A stretch of DNA of 64,000 bases from Georgenia thermotolerans (GCF_009193185.1 NZ_VUKF01000020.1:22617-86616); one strand, 5' to 3'; counted from the stretch's first letter, positions 18,520 through 29,831 are shown. Numbers and translations are program-made. Notes: generated from the letters alone by a model not told the origin.

Positions 18520-19293
18520 TCAGCGCATCGCCCGGCCGCTGGTCTGGGGTCCGGCGATCCGGCGCACCACCCGGCGCGGCAGGTGCCGCAGGGCCACGGC
18601 GGCGGCGCCGTAGCGCAGCGACGGCGTGACGACCACCTGCCCCCGCCGCACCGCCGCGAGGGCGTCCGCGGCCACCTTCTCGACGTCGACCCACGCCGAC
18701 GCCGGCCAGGCGGCCGCCTCCAGCCCGGCGCGCTCGTGGAACTCGGTGCGCACCAGCCCCGGGCACAGGGCGGTGGCGGTCACCCCGGTGCCCCGCAGCT
18801 CGGCGGCGAGGCCCTCGGTGAAGGTGAGCACCCAGGCCTTGTGGGCGGCGTAGGTGCCCATCGCCGTCAGCGCCGCCATCGAGGAGACGTTGAGGATCGC
18901 GCCGCGCCCGCGCGGGCCCATCGCCTCGGCCGCGGCCTTGGACAGCACGAGCACGGCCCGGACCATGACGTCCAGGGCCTCCTCCTCGCGCGCCAGGTCC
19001 CCGCCGAGCAGGTGCTGGCCCAGCCCGAACCCGGCGTTGTTGACCAGCAGGCCCACCGGGTGGGCGTCCTGGCGCAGCCGGGCGGCGACGGCGTCCCGGC
19101 CGGCCGCGGTGGCCAGGTCCGCGGGCAGCACCTCGACCTCGACGGCGGCGGCCGAGCGGATCTGGTGGGCGAGCTTCTCCAGCCGGTCCGTGCTGCGCGC
19201 GACGAGGACGAGGCGGTGGCGGTTGGCGGCCAGCTGCCAGGCCAGCTCCAGCCCGATCCCCGAGGAGGCGCCGGTGACGAGTGCGGTTCCCAT
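18520..19293 (-). CDS. short-chain dehydrogenase/reductase, 257 aa
   Basis: Classical SDR oxidoreductase. The NAD(P)-binding motif TGASSGIG is at residues 7-14, the arginine in V-A-R-S-T-D-R suggests NADP, NNAGFG is the structural N-N-A-G motif, and Y-A-A-H-K holds the catalytic tyrosine and lysine after the SSMAAL serine. Substrate unknown; the overall sequence resembles the DltE/YqjQ-type dehydrogenases often called short-chain dehydrogenases of lipid metabolism. The ATG at 19293 is preceded by TACGCT (19301-19306, minus strand) at 7 nt, indicating a leaderless start. It is divergent from xthA with 124 nt between the starts. Confidence 0.92.
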   Translation of the reverse strand: MGTALVTGASSGIGLELAWQLAANRHRLVLVARSTDRLEKLAHQIRSAAAVEVEVLPADLATAAGRDAVAARLRQDAHPVGLLVNNAGFGLGQHLLGGDLAREEEALDVMVRAVLVLSKAAAEAMGPRGRGAILNVSSMAALTAMGTYAAHKAWVLTFTEGLAAELRGTGVTATALCPGLVRTEFHERAGLEAAAWPASAWVDVEKVAADALAAVRRGQVVVTPSLRYGAAAVALRHLPRRVVRRIAGPQTSGRAMR

Positions 19294-19300
19294 GCTCCGC

Positions 19301-19306
19301 AGCGTA
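19301..19306 (-). promoter_or_regulatory. leaderless -10 hexamer (TACGCT)
   Basis: TACGCT on the minus strand, 7 nt before the ATG of the SDR gene. Confidence 0.5.
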
Positions 19307-19404
19307 TGGGCTCGGGTCGGGGGCAGGCCCGCCAGGGGCGGGCGGAGCGCGCCCGCCGGGGCTGGGCCGGACGGGCACGGTCCGGAGCTGCCGGCGCCGC
19401 CAGG

Positions 19405-19410
19405 TAGCGT
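19405..19410 (+). promoter_or_regulatory. leaderless -10 hexamer for xthA (TAGCGT)
   Basis: TAGCGT ends 7 nt before the ATG at 19418, with no Shine-Dalgarno in between. Confidence 0.5.
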
Positions 19411-19417
19411 CTGCCCC

Positions 19418-20197
19418 ATGAGGCTGGCGACGTGGAACGTGAACTCGATCCGCACCCGCGTGGACCGCGTGGTGGCATTCCTGGAGCGCTCGGGCACCGA
19501 CGTGCTGGCGATGCAGGAGACGAAGTGCCGGGACGAGCAGTTCCCCGCCCTGGCGTTCGAGGCGGCCGGCTACGAGGTGGTCCACCACGGCCTCAACCAG
19601 TGGAACGGGGTGGCGGTGGCCTCCCGGGTGGGCATCTCCGACGTCGAGGTCGGCTTCCCCGGCATGCCCACCTGGGGCGACCCGGCGGCCGCGGAGGCCC
19701 GGGCGCTCGGCGTCACGTGCGACGGCGTGCGGGTGTGGAGCCTTTACGTGCCCAACGGGCGGGCCGTGGGCGACCCGCACTACGTCTACAAGCTGGAGTG
19801 GATGGCCGCCCTGCGCGACGCCGCCGGCGCCTGGCTGACCGACGACCCGGACGCGCAGATCGCCCTGGTCGGCGACTGGAACATCGCGCCGCGCGACGAG
19901 GACGTGTGGGACATCTCGCTGTTCACCGGGGCCACCCACGTCTCCGAGCCCGAGCGCGCGGCGTTCCGGGCGCTGGAGGACGTCGGGTTCACCGAGGTCA
20001 CCCGCCAGCACGTCGAGCAGTACACCTACTGGGACTACCAGCAGCTGCGCTTCCCCCGCAACGAGGGCATGCGCATCGACTTCGTCCAGGCCTCCCCCGA
20101 GCTGGCCGCCCACGTCGTCGGGGCGCAGATCGACCGCGACGAGCGCAAGGGCAAGGCGCCCAGCGACCACGTCCCGGTGATCGTCGACCTCGGCTGA
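19418..20197 (+). CDS. xthA: exodeoxyribonuclease III (AP endonuclease), 259 aa
   Basis: Mg-dependent DNA repair nuclease that cleaves at abasic sites and trims 3' ends. Motifs in order: TWNVNSIRTRVDRV at the N-terminus, MQETKCRDEQFP (catalytic glutamate), YVPNGR, GDWNIAPRDEDVW (Asp and Asn) and the C-terminal PSDHVPVIVDLG with the catalytic histidine. Length and motif spacing are normal. The ATG at 19418 starts the homologous region and is preceded by a leaderless-type -10. The gene is monocistronic, with only 10 nt to the convergent gene at 20208. Confidence 0.96.
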   Translation: MRLATWNVNSIRTRVDRVVAFLERSGTDVLAMQETKCRDEQFPALAFEAAGYEVVHHGLNQWNGVAVASRVGISDVEVGFPGMPTWGDPAAAEARALGVTCDGVRVWSLYVPNGRAVGDPHYVYKLEWMAALRDAAGAWLTDDPDAQIALVGDWNIAPRDEDVWDISLFTGATHVSEPERAAFRALEDVGFTEVTRQHVEQYTYWDYQQLRFPRNEGMRIDFVQASPELAAHVVGAQIDRDERKGKAPSDHVPVIVDLG

Positions 20198-20207
20198 CGC
20201 GCGCCCG

Positions 20208-20807
20208 TCAGCGGCCCTGCAGGGCGTCCAGCGCCACGGCCATGGACGCCGCGACGCGCAGGTCGAGCCGCGGGTCGGGCACCGTGACGGTGTACCGGTC
20301 CCGGATGGCGAGCTGGCGCTCGGAGGTCATCACCGGCCGGCCGGTCACGGCGTCGACGAAGTCGAAGTGGAACACGAAGGGCACCCACACCTCCCCCAGG
20401 TACGGGATGAGGTCCCAGACCCGGCGCAGGAGCGCCACCCCCGCGCTGCGCTCGCGGCCGGCGGCCTCCAGCCCGTGGGCGGAGACGTGCCAGGTCGAGC
20501 GCGTCAGGCTGGCGCGAAAGTCCTTGCGGAAGAACCCCACGGGCCGGCCGGCGTCGTCGAGGACGTCGTAGCCGGAGCCGAGGTCGACGACCTTGCGCGC
20601 CTTGAAGGAGAACAGGCGCCGGGTCTGCTGCCGGTCGGCGTAGAACGTGACCTCCTCGCGCAGGGCCACCCGCTTCTGCTGGGCGAAGGCCAGCAGCGGG
20701 CCGGCGGTGCCGTCGGGGTTGGCGGCGAGGATCTCGTACCGGTTGACCATCAACGTGATGTGCTGGCGGACGAAGAAGCGGGGCACGTGCGCGGCGGGCG
20801 GCGTCAT
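20208..20807 (-). CDS. LURP-one-related/scramblase-like family protein, 199 aa
   Basis: Beta-barrel protein of the LURP-one/phospholipid-scramblase superfamily. Recognisable parts are FFVRQHITLMVNRYEI at the N-terminus, the F-A-Q-Q-K-R strand, YDVLDDAGRPVGFFRKDF and the C-terminal F-H-F-D-F-V-D-A-V-T-G-R-P-V. There is no signal peptide or membrane helix. Bacterial members are uncharacterised. The ATG at 20807 has no Shine-Dalgarno and may be leaderless (CACACT, 6 nt upstream). It lies just downstream of the terminator of the Ugp-like operon, so it is probably a separate unit. Confidence 0.7.
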   Translation of the reverse strand: MTPPAAHVPRFFVRQHITLMVNRYEILAANPDGTAGPLLAFAQQKRVALREEVTFYADRQQTRRLFSFKARKVVDLGSGYDVLDDAGRPVGFFRKDFRASLTRSTWHVSAHGLEAAGRERSAGVALLRRVWDLIPYLGEVWVPFVFHFDFVDAVTGRPVMTSERQLAIRDRYTVTVPDPRLDLRVAASMAVALDALQGR

Positions 20808-20827
20808 GTGCGGAGTGTGGCAGAGCC

Positions 20828-20861
20828 CGGGCCCGGGACGTCGCGCGACGCCCCGGGCCCG
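20828..20861 (-). terminator. terminator of the Ugp-like operon
   Basis: 34-nt palindrome with 17-nt halves and a single mismatch, starting 6 nt beyond the stop codon of the glycerophosphodiesterase gene. Confidence 0.7.
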
Positions 20862-20866
20862 AGGCG

Positions 20867-21673
20867 CTAGCGGGCCGCGAGCCAGCCGCGCAGCCGGTCG
20901 GGGCGGTCGGTGATGATCGCGTCCACCCCGGCGGCGACGGCGGCGGTCCAGTGCGCCGGCTCGTTGAGGGTCCACACCATGGTCCGCAGCCCCTCCCCGT
21001 GCAGGGCGTCGACGAGCCCGGGCTCGTCCAGGAGGAGGGGGCCCGCGGGGTTGACCGTCATCACGCCCAGCTCCCGGCACAGCGCCACGAGGTCCTCGGG
21101 CAGGTCGGCGAGCAGCAGGCCGCGGGGCAGGTCGGGGGCGACGTCGCGCAGCGCTGCCACCGTCTCGGTCCAGAAGCTCTGGACCAGGACGCGGTCGTGC
21201 AGCCCGGCCCGTTCGATTGCCTCGGTCACCTGGCGCGCCGCCTCCGGCCGCCAGGCGCCCTTGAACTCCGCGAGCAGCCCGATGCCGGGCCGCTCGGCGA
21301 GGAAGGCGAGCAGCTCGAGCGCTGTGGGCACCCGCGCGCCGCGGTAGCGCGGGGAGAACCAGGTGCCGGCGTCGAGGCGGCGCAGCTCGTCGGCGTCGAG
21401 GTCGTCCACCCGGCCCGCGCCGTCGGTGGTGGCGTCGACGGTGTCGTTGTGGATGACGACGGCGACGCCGTCCCGGGTGAGCTGGAGGTCCACCTCGATG
21501 AGGTCGGCGCCGGCCCGCCACGCCGCCTCGAAGGCCACGAGCGTGTTCTCGGGGGCCACCGAGGAGTTGCCGCGGTGGGCCACGACCAGCGGCAGGGCCG
21601 CGTCGCCGGGGCCGCCGGGCACGGCCGGCAGCCCGGCCGTGCCCGGGACCGGCGCGGCGGTCGCGCCGGTCAC
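20867..21673 (-). CDS. glycerophosphodiester phosphodiesterase, 268 aa
   Basis: TIM-barrel phosphodiesterase that hydrolyses glycerophosphodiesters to glycerol 3-phosphate and an alcohol. The catalytic signature is VVAHRGNSSVAPENTL with the E-x-D pair in LIEVDLQLTRDG and V-I-H-N-D. No signal peptide is apparent, so it should act in the cytoplasm (UgpQ type). Its GTG start overlaps the stop of the binding-protein gene as GTGA (21670-21673), indicating translational coupling. That link suggests that the imported substrate of the ABC system is a glycerophosphodiester or glycerol 3-phosphate (inference). Confidence 0.93.
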   Translation of the reverse strand: MTGATAAPVPGTAGLPAVPGGPGDAALPLVVAHRGNSSVAPENTLVAFEAAWRAGADLIEVDLQLTRDGVAVVIHNDTVDATTDGAGRVDDLDADELRRLDAGTWFSPRYRGARVPTALELLAFLAERPGIGLLAEFKGAWRPEAARQVTEAIERAGLHDRVLVQSFWTETVAALRDVAPDLPRGLLLADLPEDLVALCRELGVMTVNPAGPLLLDEPGLVDALHGEGLRTMVWTLNEPAHWTAAVAAGVDAIITDRPDRLRGWLAAR

Positions 21674-23067
21674 AGGTAGGGCTCGACGTTGTCGGTGAAG
21701 GCCCGCTCGAGCTGCGGGGTGATCTCGGCCCAGACGGTCTCGGCGTCGGTGCCCCGCAGGACGATCTTCTCGAGCCCGTCGGTGAGGATCTTGTCCCCGG
21801 AGGGGACGAACACCCGCGACCAGTCCTGGCTGCGGGTCTTCGCGGTCAGCTGGTCGACCGAGGTGCGGAACTGCGGCGTCTGCGCGTACACCTCACCCAT
21901 GATGGGCCCGTCGATCGCCGATGTCCGCACGGGCATGTACCCGGTGCCCTGGGAGAACTCCGAGGTGTTCTCCTCGTTGGTGAGGAACGCGAGGAACATC
22001 GCGGCGGCGAGCTGCTGCTCGGGGGTGCGCGAGGCGGGGATGGCCAGGCCGGTGCCGCCCGTGGGGGTGTAGCGGCCGGGGCCCTGAGGGCCGTCGGGCA
22101 GGAAGGCGGTGCCCAGCTCGAAGCTGGTCGCCTCGAGCAGGCCGCTGAGGGAGCCGGTGGAGCCGATGAGCGCGGCGAAGGTCCCCGCGGCGAAGTCGGC
22201 GTTGGTGTCCGTGCCCACCGCGGCGAAGGCCTTGGGGCCGTGGTACATGTCGCGCACGTAGTTGCCGGCGGCGACCGCCTCGGGCGTGTCCAGGGTGACG
22301 GCCCACTCGTCGCTGTAGGCGCCGCCGTGGCCCCACAGGATGTTGGAGAACCACCACGCCGCCCAGGAGGTGCCGGTGGCCAGCCCCAGCGGCGCGCCGC
22401 CGTCGGGCAGGACGGCGCGCAGCGGCTCGCCCCAGCTCTCCAGCTCGGCCCAGTCCTTCGGGCCGCGGTCGGGCAGGCCGGCCTTCGCCCACAGGTCCTT
22501 GTTGTAGTAGAACAGCGGCGTCGAGCGGGCGTAGGGGGCGGCCCAGTGCTGGCCCTCGAACTCGTAGTCGCCGTAGAGGGTGGGGACGAAGTCGCCGGTG
22601 TCCACGCCGAGGTGGGTGAAGAGGTCGTCCAGCGGCATGATCTGGCCGTTGATGAAGTACCGGAACCACCACACGTCGCTGGCGATGACCAGGTCGGGCA
22701 GGTTGTCGGTGCTCGAGGCGGCCTGGAAGCGCTGGGCGATCTCGTCGTAGTTCGCGCCGCCGGTGACGAGCTTGACCGCGATGTCGGGGTGCTCGGCGTT
22801 GAAGCGCTTGATGATCTCCTCCTCGATGGGCTTCGAGGCGCCGGGGTGGTTGCTCCACCAGGTGATCTCGTCGGCCGGGGTGATCGAGGCCCAGTCCACG
22901 TCCTCCGCCTCGGCGGCGGCCGCGTCGTCGCCGACGGCGGGGCCGGCGCAGGCGGCGAGGGTCATGGCGAGGGCGCCGAGGCCGCCCGCCTGGAGGACGG
23001 CCCGGCGGGAGGGGGCCGGCGAGGGGGCCCAGAGGCCGGAGGGACGGCGGGTGAGGGACGTGCGCAC
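21670..23067 (-). CDS. extracellular solute-binding lipoprotein (UgpB-like), 465 aa
   Basis: Substrate-binding subunit of a CUT1-type sugar or glycerol-phosphate ABC importer. The N-terminus has a twin-arginine motif (S-R-R-A-V-L-Q) and a lipobox, M-T-L-A-A-C, giving a predicted lipidated cysteine near residue 40. The mature part shows the family pattern ITWWSNHPGASKPIEEEII and FNAEHPDIAVKLV, then GLPDRGPKDWAELESWG. The start is the GTG at 23067, with AAGGAG upstream. It follows the two permease genes with a 91-nt gap and is coupled to the phosphodiesterase gene. UgpB identity is the best guess; a disaccharide is possible. Confidence 0.88.
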   Translation of the reverse strand: MRTSLTRRPSGLWAPSPAPSRRAVLQAGGLGALAMTLAACAGPAVGDDAAAAEAEDVDWASITPADEITWWSNHPGASKPIEEEIIKRFNAEHPDIAVKLVTGGANYDEIAQRFQAASSTDNLPDLVIASDVWWFRYFINGQIMPLDDLFTHLGVDTGDFVPTLYGDYEFEGQHWAAPYARSTPLFYYNKDLWAKAGLPDRGPKDWAELESWGEPLRAVLPDGGAPLGLATGTSWAAWWFSNILWGHGGAYSDEWAVTLDTPEAVAAGNYVRDMYHGPKAFAAVGTDTNADFAAGTFAALIGSTGSLSGLLEATSFELGTAFLPDGPQGPGRYTPTGGTGLAIPASRTPEQQLAAAMFLAFLTNEENTSEFSQGTGYMPVRTSAIDGPIMGEVYAQTPQFRTSVDQLTAKTRSQDWSRVFVPSGDKILTDGLEKIVLRGTDAETVWAEITPQLERAFTDNVEPYL

Positions 23068-23158
23068 GGATGGCTCCTTGGTGGTGGGGAGGGACTGGAC
23101 GGGTGCGGGACGGGTGGGGTGCGTGGGCGCGCCGGGACGGAGCCGGGCGCGGGGCGGG

Positions 23159-24055
23159 TCAGCCGGTGACCGCGCCGGCGGTGAGGCCGGAGACGAGCCG
23201 GCGCTGGAGGACGAGGAAGACGACGACCATCGGCAGGGTGACGAGGGAGGTGGCGGCCATGAGCAGGCCCCAGTCCTGCATGCCGTCGACCTTCTGCAGG
23301 AGGGTCAGCCCCACCGGGAGCGTCATCTTGTCGGGGTCGTCGGTGACGAGGAACGGCCACAGGTACTCGTTCCACTTGCCGACGACGGAGACGACGCCCA
23401 CCGCGGCGATGGTCGGGGCGGACATCGGCACGATGAACTGGAAGAGCTTGCGCCAGTGGCCGGCGCCGTCGAGCTCGGCGGCCTCGAGGATGGACGCGGG
23501 CAGGGTGAGGAAGTGCTGGCGGAAGAGGAAGGTGCCGAACGCGCTGGCCAGGCCCGGCACGACGATCCCGTGGTAGGTGTTGATCCACCCCAGCTCGGCA
23601 GTGAGGGTGTAGTTCGGGATGATCGTGATCTGCTGCGGGATGAGCAGGGTGAAGATCACCGCCACGAAGATCGCCCGCCGGAACGGGATGTCGAGGAACA
23701 CCAGGGCGTAGGCGCAGCCGAGCCCGAGGAGCATCTCCCCCGCCGCGCCGACCAGGGTGATCCCCACGGAGTTGAGGAACATCGTGCCCATCGGCACCAG
23801 GGACGTCGCCTCGGCGTAGTTGGACAGGTCGAGGCTGTGCGGCAGCCACTGCAGCGGCACGGTGTACAGCTCGTCGGGCTGCTTGAAGCCGGCCAGCACC
23901 ATCCACAGCAGCGGCACGCCGAGGACGAGGACGGACAGGACCATGACGGCGTAGCGGCCGGGGCCGGCGTCACCGCGCCGGGGCCGGCGGGGGCGCTCCG
24001 GAGCGGGCGGCGCCGGCGCGGGCCGGGCGTCGCGGCGGGTGGCGGTGAGGCTCAT
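23159..24055 (-). CDS. carbohydrate ABC transporter permease (UgpE/MalG-like), 298 aa
   Basis: Inner-membrane permease with six predicted helices; a proline-rich 30-residue N-terminal tail precedes the first. The coupling (EAA) motif reads AAELDGAGHWRKLFQFIVP, which contacts the ATPase. The ATG at 24055 overlaps the stop of the upstream permease (ATGA, 24052-24055), so the two subunits are translationally coupled. No ATPase gene lies nearby, so a shared MsiK/UgpC-type ATPase encoded elsewhere is expected, as in streptomycetes (inference). Confidence 0.93.
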   Translation of the reverse strand: MSLTATRRDARPAPAPPAPERPRRPRRGDAGPGRYAVMVLSVLVLGVPLLWMVLAGFKQPDELYTVPLQWLPHSLDLSNYAEATSLVPMGTMFLNSVGITLVGAAGEMLLGLGCAYALVFLDIPFRRAIFVAVIFTLLIPQQITIIPNYTLTAELGWINTYHGIVVPGLASAFGTFLFRQHFLTLPASILEAAELDGAGHWRKLFQFIVPMSAPTIAAVGVVSVVGKWNEYLWPFLVTDDPDKMTLPVGLTLLQKVDGMQDWGLLMAATSLVTLPMVVVFLVLQRRLVSGLTAGAVTG

Positions 24056-25035
24056 GCGTAGTGCACCTTCCGCTCCGTGACCCGCAGCTGCAGCGCGGTG
24101 ATGGCCAGGAGGATGACGAAGAGCACGGTGGCGACGGCGGAGGCGTAACCGGCCCGGCCGACGACGAAGCCCTCCTCGTAGATCTGGTACATCAGCGTGG
24201 TCGTCGTGCCGAGGGGCCCGCCCTGGGTCATGGCCTGGACGAGGTCGAAGGACTGCAGCGAGCTCAGCAGCAGGGTCACGACGAGGAAGAACGTCGTCGG
24301 GCCGAGCAGCGGCAGCACGATCGAGCGGAACGTGCGGGCCCGGCTGGCGCCGTCGAGGGCCGCGGCGTCGAGCAGGTCCCGCGGGACGGCCTGCAGCCCG
24401 GCGAGGTAGATGAGGGCGACGTACCCGAGGTTCTTCCACAGGTAGACGACGATCAGCATGATCAGCGCCCAGGGCGAGCTGTTGTACCAGTCGGGTGAGG
24501 CGACGCCGACCCAGCCGAGCACGACCGACAGCAGCCCGTAGCGCGGGTCGAAGATGTACAGCCAGAGCATGCCGACGGCGATGCCGGACAGCACGTACGG
24601 CGCGAACGCCACCGAGCGGGCAAACCCCCGCCCTGCCAGGCGCCGGTTGAGCACCAGGGCCAGGCCCAGCCCGAGGACCAGGGCGCCGCCCACGGTGGCG
24701 AGGGTGAACACGGCCGTGGTGGTCAGCACCATCGGGGTGTCGGGGTCCTGCCACCACTCGGCGTAGTTGCCCAGCCCCACCGACCGGGCGGTCCGGGAGC
24801 CGACGTTCCACTGGAGGGTGGAGTAGTAGAAGCTCAGCAGCAGGGGCCGGTAGGTGAAGACGAGGAGCAGGAGGAGGTTGGGGCCGGCCAGCAGCAGGAA
24901 CGCCAGCCACGTGGAGCGACGCCGGCCGAGCGGCCGCCGGCCGCGGGGGCGTCGGCGCGCCGGCGGGGGCGCCTCGACGGCGGCTCCCGGCGGCGCCACC
25001 GATGGGCGGCGCGCCGGCGTGAGGAGGGTGGTCAT
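24052..25035 (-). CDS. sugar ABC transporter permease (UgpA/MalF-like), 327 aa
   Basis: First gene of the operon. A proline/arginine-rich tail (residues 1-40) precedes six membrane helices, beginning TWLAFLLLAGPNLLLLLVF. The EAA loop is DAAALDGASRARTFRSIVLP. It forms the channel with the permease at 23159. The ATG at 25035 has a weak GGAAGCC site upstream. The region upstream (25036-25265) contains the 29-bp-period repeat at 25205-25258 but no promoter that I can assign. Confidence 0.93.
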   Translation of the reverse strand: MTTLLTPARRPSVAPPGAAVEAPPPARRRPRGRRPLGRRRSTWLAFLLLAGPNLLLLLVFTYRPLLLSFYYSTLQWNVGSRTARSVGLGNYAEWWQDPDTPMVLTTTAVFTLATVGGALVLGLGLALVLNRRLAGRGFARSVAFAPYVLSGIAVGMLWLYIFDPRYGLLSVVLGWVGVASPDWYNSSPWALIMLIVVYLWKNLGYVALIYLAGLQAVPRDLLDAAALDGASRARTFRSIVLPLLGPTTFFLVVTLLLSSLQSFDLVQAMTQGGPLGTTTTLMYQIYEEGFVVGRAGYASAVATVLFVILLAITALQLRVTERKVHYA

Positions 25036-25204
25036 CGGGGCGGGGCTTCCGTTCTCGAAGGAGTGCGAAAGTCACGCTAGGGGCAGCATCAGTGCAGGTC
25101 AGGGCCTCAGCCACCGGTATTACCGACTGTTCCTGAAGATTTCACCGGGCGGCTCACGGGTGGTCGCGCCGGACACCTGGCGTTCGCCGAATGGTGATCC
25201 GCGC

Positions 25205-25258
25205 CACCTTCTGGGACCCGGCCCGAGGGGCCACACCTTCTGGGACCCGAGGGGCCAC
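25205..25258. repeat. 29-bp-period direct repeat
   Basis: CACCTTCTGGGACCCG occurs at 25205-25220 and 25234-25249, and GAGGGGCCAC at 25225-25234 and 25249-25258. The block lies between the Ugp-like operon and the 3' end of the serine hydrolase gene. Confidence 0.7.
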
Positions 25259-25265
25259 GCCGGCC

Positions 25266-26075
25266 CTACCGGCGGTGTTGGGCGAGGATGTCGTCGGTGA
25301 GCCGCGGCCATGCGTGCGCCGCCCACTCCCCGAAGGGGTTGGCGCCGAGGAAGGCCGTGGCCAGGTGGGCGTCGGGGTCGACCCACAGGAAGCTGCCGGA
25401 CTGGCCGAAGTGGCCGAAGGTGCGCGGCGACGACGTCGCGCCGGTCCAGTGCGGAGTCTTGTGGTCGCGGATCTCGAACCCGAGGCCCCAGTCGTTGTGC
25501 TCCTGGCGGCCGAACCCCGGGAGCACGCCGGACAGGCCGGGGAAGACGACGGTCGTGGCCTCGGCGAACAGCTCGCCGTCGAGCAGCGTGGGGGCGAGCA
25601 GCTCGCGGCCGAGGCGGGCGAGGTCCTCGGCGGAGCCGGTGGCGGCGTGCGCGGCCGAGCCCTCGATGAGCACGGTGGACATGCCGAGCGGGTCGATGAC
25701 CGTCTCCTCGGCCCAGCTGGTGAAGTCCGTGCCGACGTGCTCGGCCACGTGCTCGGAGGCGAGCTCGATGCCGAGGTTGGAGTAGATGCGGCGCTTGCCG
25801 GGGGCGGCGAGGACGGCCCCGGAGTCGAACGGCACGCCGGAGGCGTGGGCGAGCAGGTGCCGCAGCGTCGACCCGGGCGGGCCCGCGGGGGCGTCGAGGT
25901 CGACCAGGCCACGGCGCACCGCGACGAGGGTCGCGTAGGCGGAGACCAGCTTGGTCACCGACGCCCACCGGAACTCGGTGGTCGGCTCGCCGTAGGTGGC
26001 GACGACGCCGTCCGCGTCCGTCACCACCACGCCGACGGGAAAGTCCAGGTCACGCAGTGCCTCGAAGCTGCTCAC
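25266..26075 (-). CDS. serine hydrolase of the beta-lactamase / penicillin-binding-protein-like family, 269 aa
   Basis: Class C beta-lactamase-like fold without a signal peptide. The catalytic S-x-x-K is in RWASVTKLVSAY, the Y-x-N motif is in RRIYSNLGIELAS and the third motif is near F-G-H-F-G-Q-S-G. Cytosolic members include esterases and D-amino-acid-peptide hydrolases, so antibiotic resistance should not be inferred. The GTG at 26075 is preceded by CAGGCT (26082-26087, minus strand) at 6 nt, suggesting a leaderless start. It is separated from clpB by a strong terminator, so it is transcribed on its own. Confidence 0.9.
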   Translation of the reverse strand: MSSFEALRDLDFPVGVVVTDADGVVATYGEPTTEFRWASVTKLVSAYATLVAVRRGLVDLDAPAGPPGSTLRHLLAHASGVPFDSGAVLAAPGKRRIYSNLGIELASEHVAEHVGTDFTSWAEETVIDPLGMSTVLIEGSAAHAATGSAEDLARLGRELLAPTLLDGELFAEATTVVFPGLSGVLPGFGRQEHNDWGLGFEIRDHKTPHWTGATSSPRTFGHFGQSGSFLWVDPDAHLATAFLGANPFGEWAAHAWPRLTDDILAQHRR

Positions 26076-26181
26076 CGGTCCAGCCTGCCACGAGCGCCGG
26101 GCGCGGCCGACGCCGCGCTCCCCGCGCCAGGCGTCAAGGCCACGCTCGCCGGCCGCTGCAGCCGTGACCGGCCGCTACAGG

Positions 26182-26223
26182 ACCCGGCGACCGCGCCAGC
26201 TGCAGCTGGCGCGGTCGCCGGGT
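26182..26223 (-). terminator. clpB terminator, perfect 42-bp palindrome
   Basis: Perfect palindrome with 21-nt halves centred on TGCA (26201-26204), 31 nt beyond the clpB stop. The run of complementarity is unusually long. Confidence 0.8.
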
Positions 26224-26253
26224 CGTGGCGCGCTCGATGAGCGGCGGGTCGGC

Positions 26254-28926
<2,673 letters not shown>

Positions 28927-28977
28927 AGGGACCTCCGGTCGGGTTGGTGCAGTACTGCTTGGATCAACTCTCCCAAA

Positions 28978-28998
28978 CTTGAGTCTATTCCGCTCAAC
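28978..28998. promoter_or_regulatory. HAIR operator upstream of clpB
   Basis: CTTGAGT-N7-GCTCAAC, close to the HspR consensus CTTGAGT-N7-ACTCAAG. It lies 52 nt upstream of the clpB start. On the minus strand the surrounding sequence (TTGAGC...AGACTCAAGTTTG) is shared with the distal dnaK element. Confidence 0.8.
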
Positions 28999-29186
28999 CT
29001 GAGAAGTGACCGCGCAGATCGGCCGGCCGCCGGGGCGGGGCAGGCCGTGGGGCGGCATGCCACTGCCGAGGGAGGCGGCGCCACCGGCCGGCATGTGCGG
29101 TCCGGACGAGGGGCTTGCCCCGCGGGAAGTCCGGGCCTGTACTGGATGCGAGCCAAAGCGACGACGCTGAGACGAGGCGACTTGCC

Positions 29187-29831
29187 ATGAATACGGCACC
29201 TCAGTGGGCTCTCGAGGGCGACTGGTTCGATGTGTGCAACTGCGACATCCCTTGCCCGTGCGAGTTCGCCCAACCCCCCACGAACAACCATTGCGAGGGC
29301 GTGCTCGCCTGGCACGTCCGGGAGGGCCACTTCGGGGACGTCAGGCTCGACGGCCTGAACGTCCTCGGACTGGGCTCCTTCGACGGAAACCTCTGGGCCG
29401 GGGCCAAGACGGCCATGGGCTTCTACCTCGACGAGCACGCGGACCAGGCCCAGCGCGACGCGCTGTGGACGATCTTCAGCGGTCAGGCCGGCGGGTGGCC
29501 CGCCGGCTTCGCCGCCCTGGTGGACGACCTGCGCGGCACGGAGTACGCCGCGGTGCACATCGAGGTCGACGACGACCTCGCCGGCTGGCGGGCCGAGGTC
29601 CCCGGCCACGTGACGGCCGCGGCCGAGGCGCTGTCGGGTCCGACCACGCCGCCCGGCGCGCGGGTCCAGCTCCTCAACCCGCCCGGCTCCGAGGTGGGTC
29701 CCGGGCAGGTGGCGACGTGGGGCGTCTCGACCGCGGCGACCGTCGACGCCCCTGCCTTTGCCATGTCCTTCCGCTGGGGCGGCCGCTCGAGCAAGCACAT
29801 CCCCTTCGACTGGAGCGGGCCGGACCAGTGA
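29187..29831 (+). CDS. DUF1326 domain protein, 214 aa
   Basis: Soluble protein of unknown function. Near the N-terminus is a dense cysteine motif, C17-x-C19-x3-C23-x-C25 ([12 protein letters not shown]), which looks like a metal or redox site. Later conserved parts are [12 protein letters not shown], a [19 protein letters not shown] segment and the C-terminal [15 protein letters not shown]. No signal peptide. The ATG at 29187 was chosen because the homologous region starts [13 protein letters not shown]; there is no strong Shine-Dalgarno. Its stop overlaps the start of the DUF2182 gene as GTGA, so the two are probably made together and act together. Confidence 0.85.
   Translation: MNTAPQWALEGDWFDVCNCDIPCPCEFAQPPTNNHCEGVLAWHVREGHFGDVRLDGLNVLGLGSFDGNLWAGAKTAMGFYLDEHADQAQRDALWTIFSGQAGGWPAGFAALVDDLRGTEYAAVHIEVDDDLAGWRAEVPGHVTAAAEALSGPTTPPGARVQLLNPPGSEVGPGQVATWGVSTAATVDAPAFAMSFRWGGRSSKHIPFDWSGPDQ

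Noticed and set aside
25136..25170. Pho box upstream of the Ugp-like operon
   Set aside because: TTCAC and CTCAC are 12 bp apart rather than 11 and the flanking consensus is poor, so PhoP control cannot be supported.
25266..26075. Antibiotic-resistance beta-lactamase
   Set aside because: The S-x-x-K fold is there but there is no signal peptide and the sequence fits cytosolic serine hydrolases or esterases.
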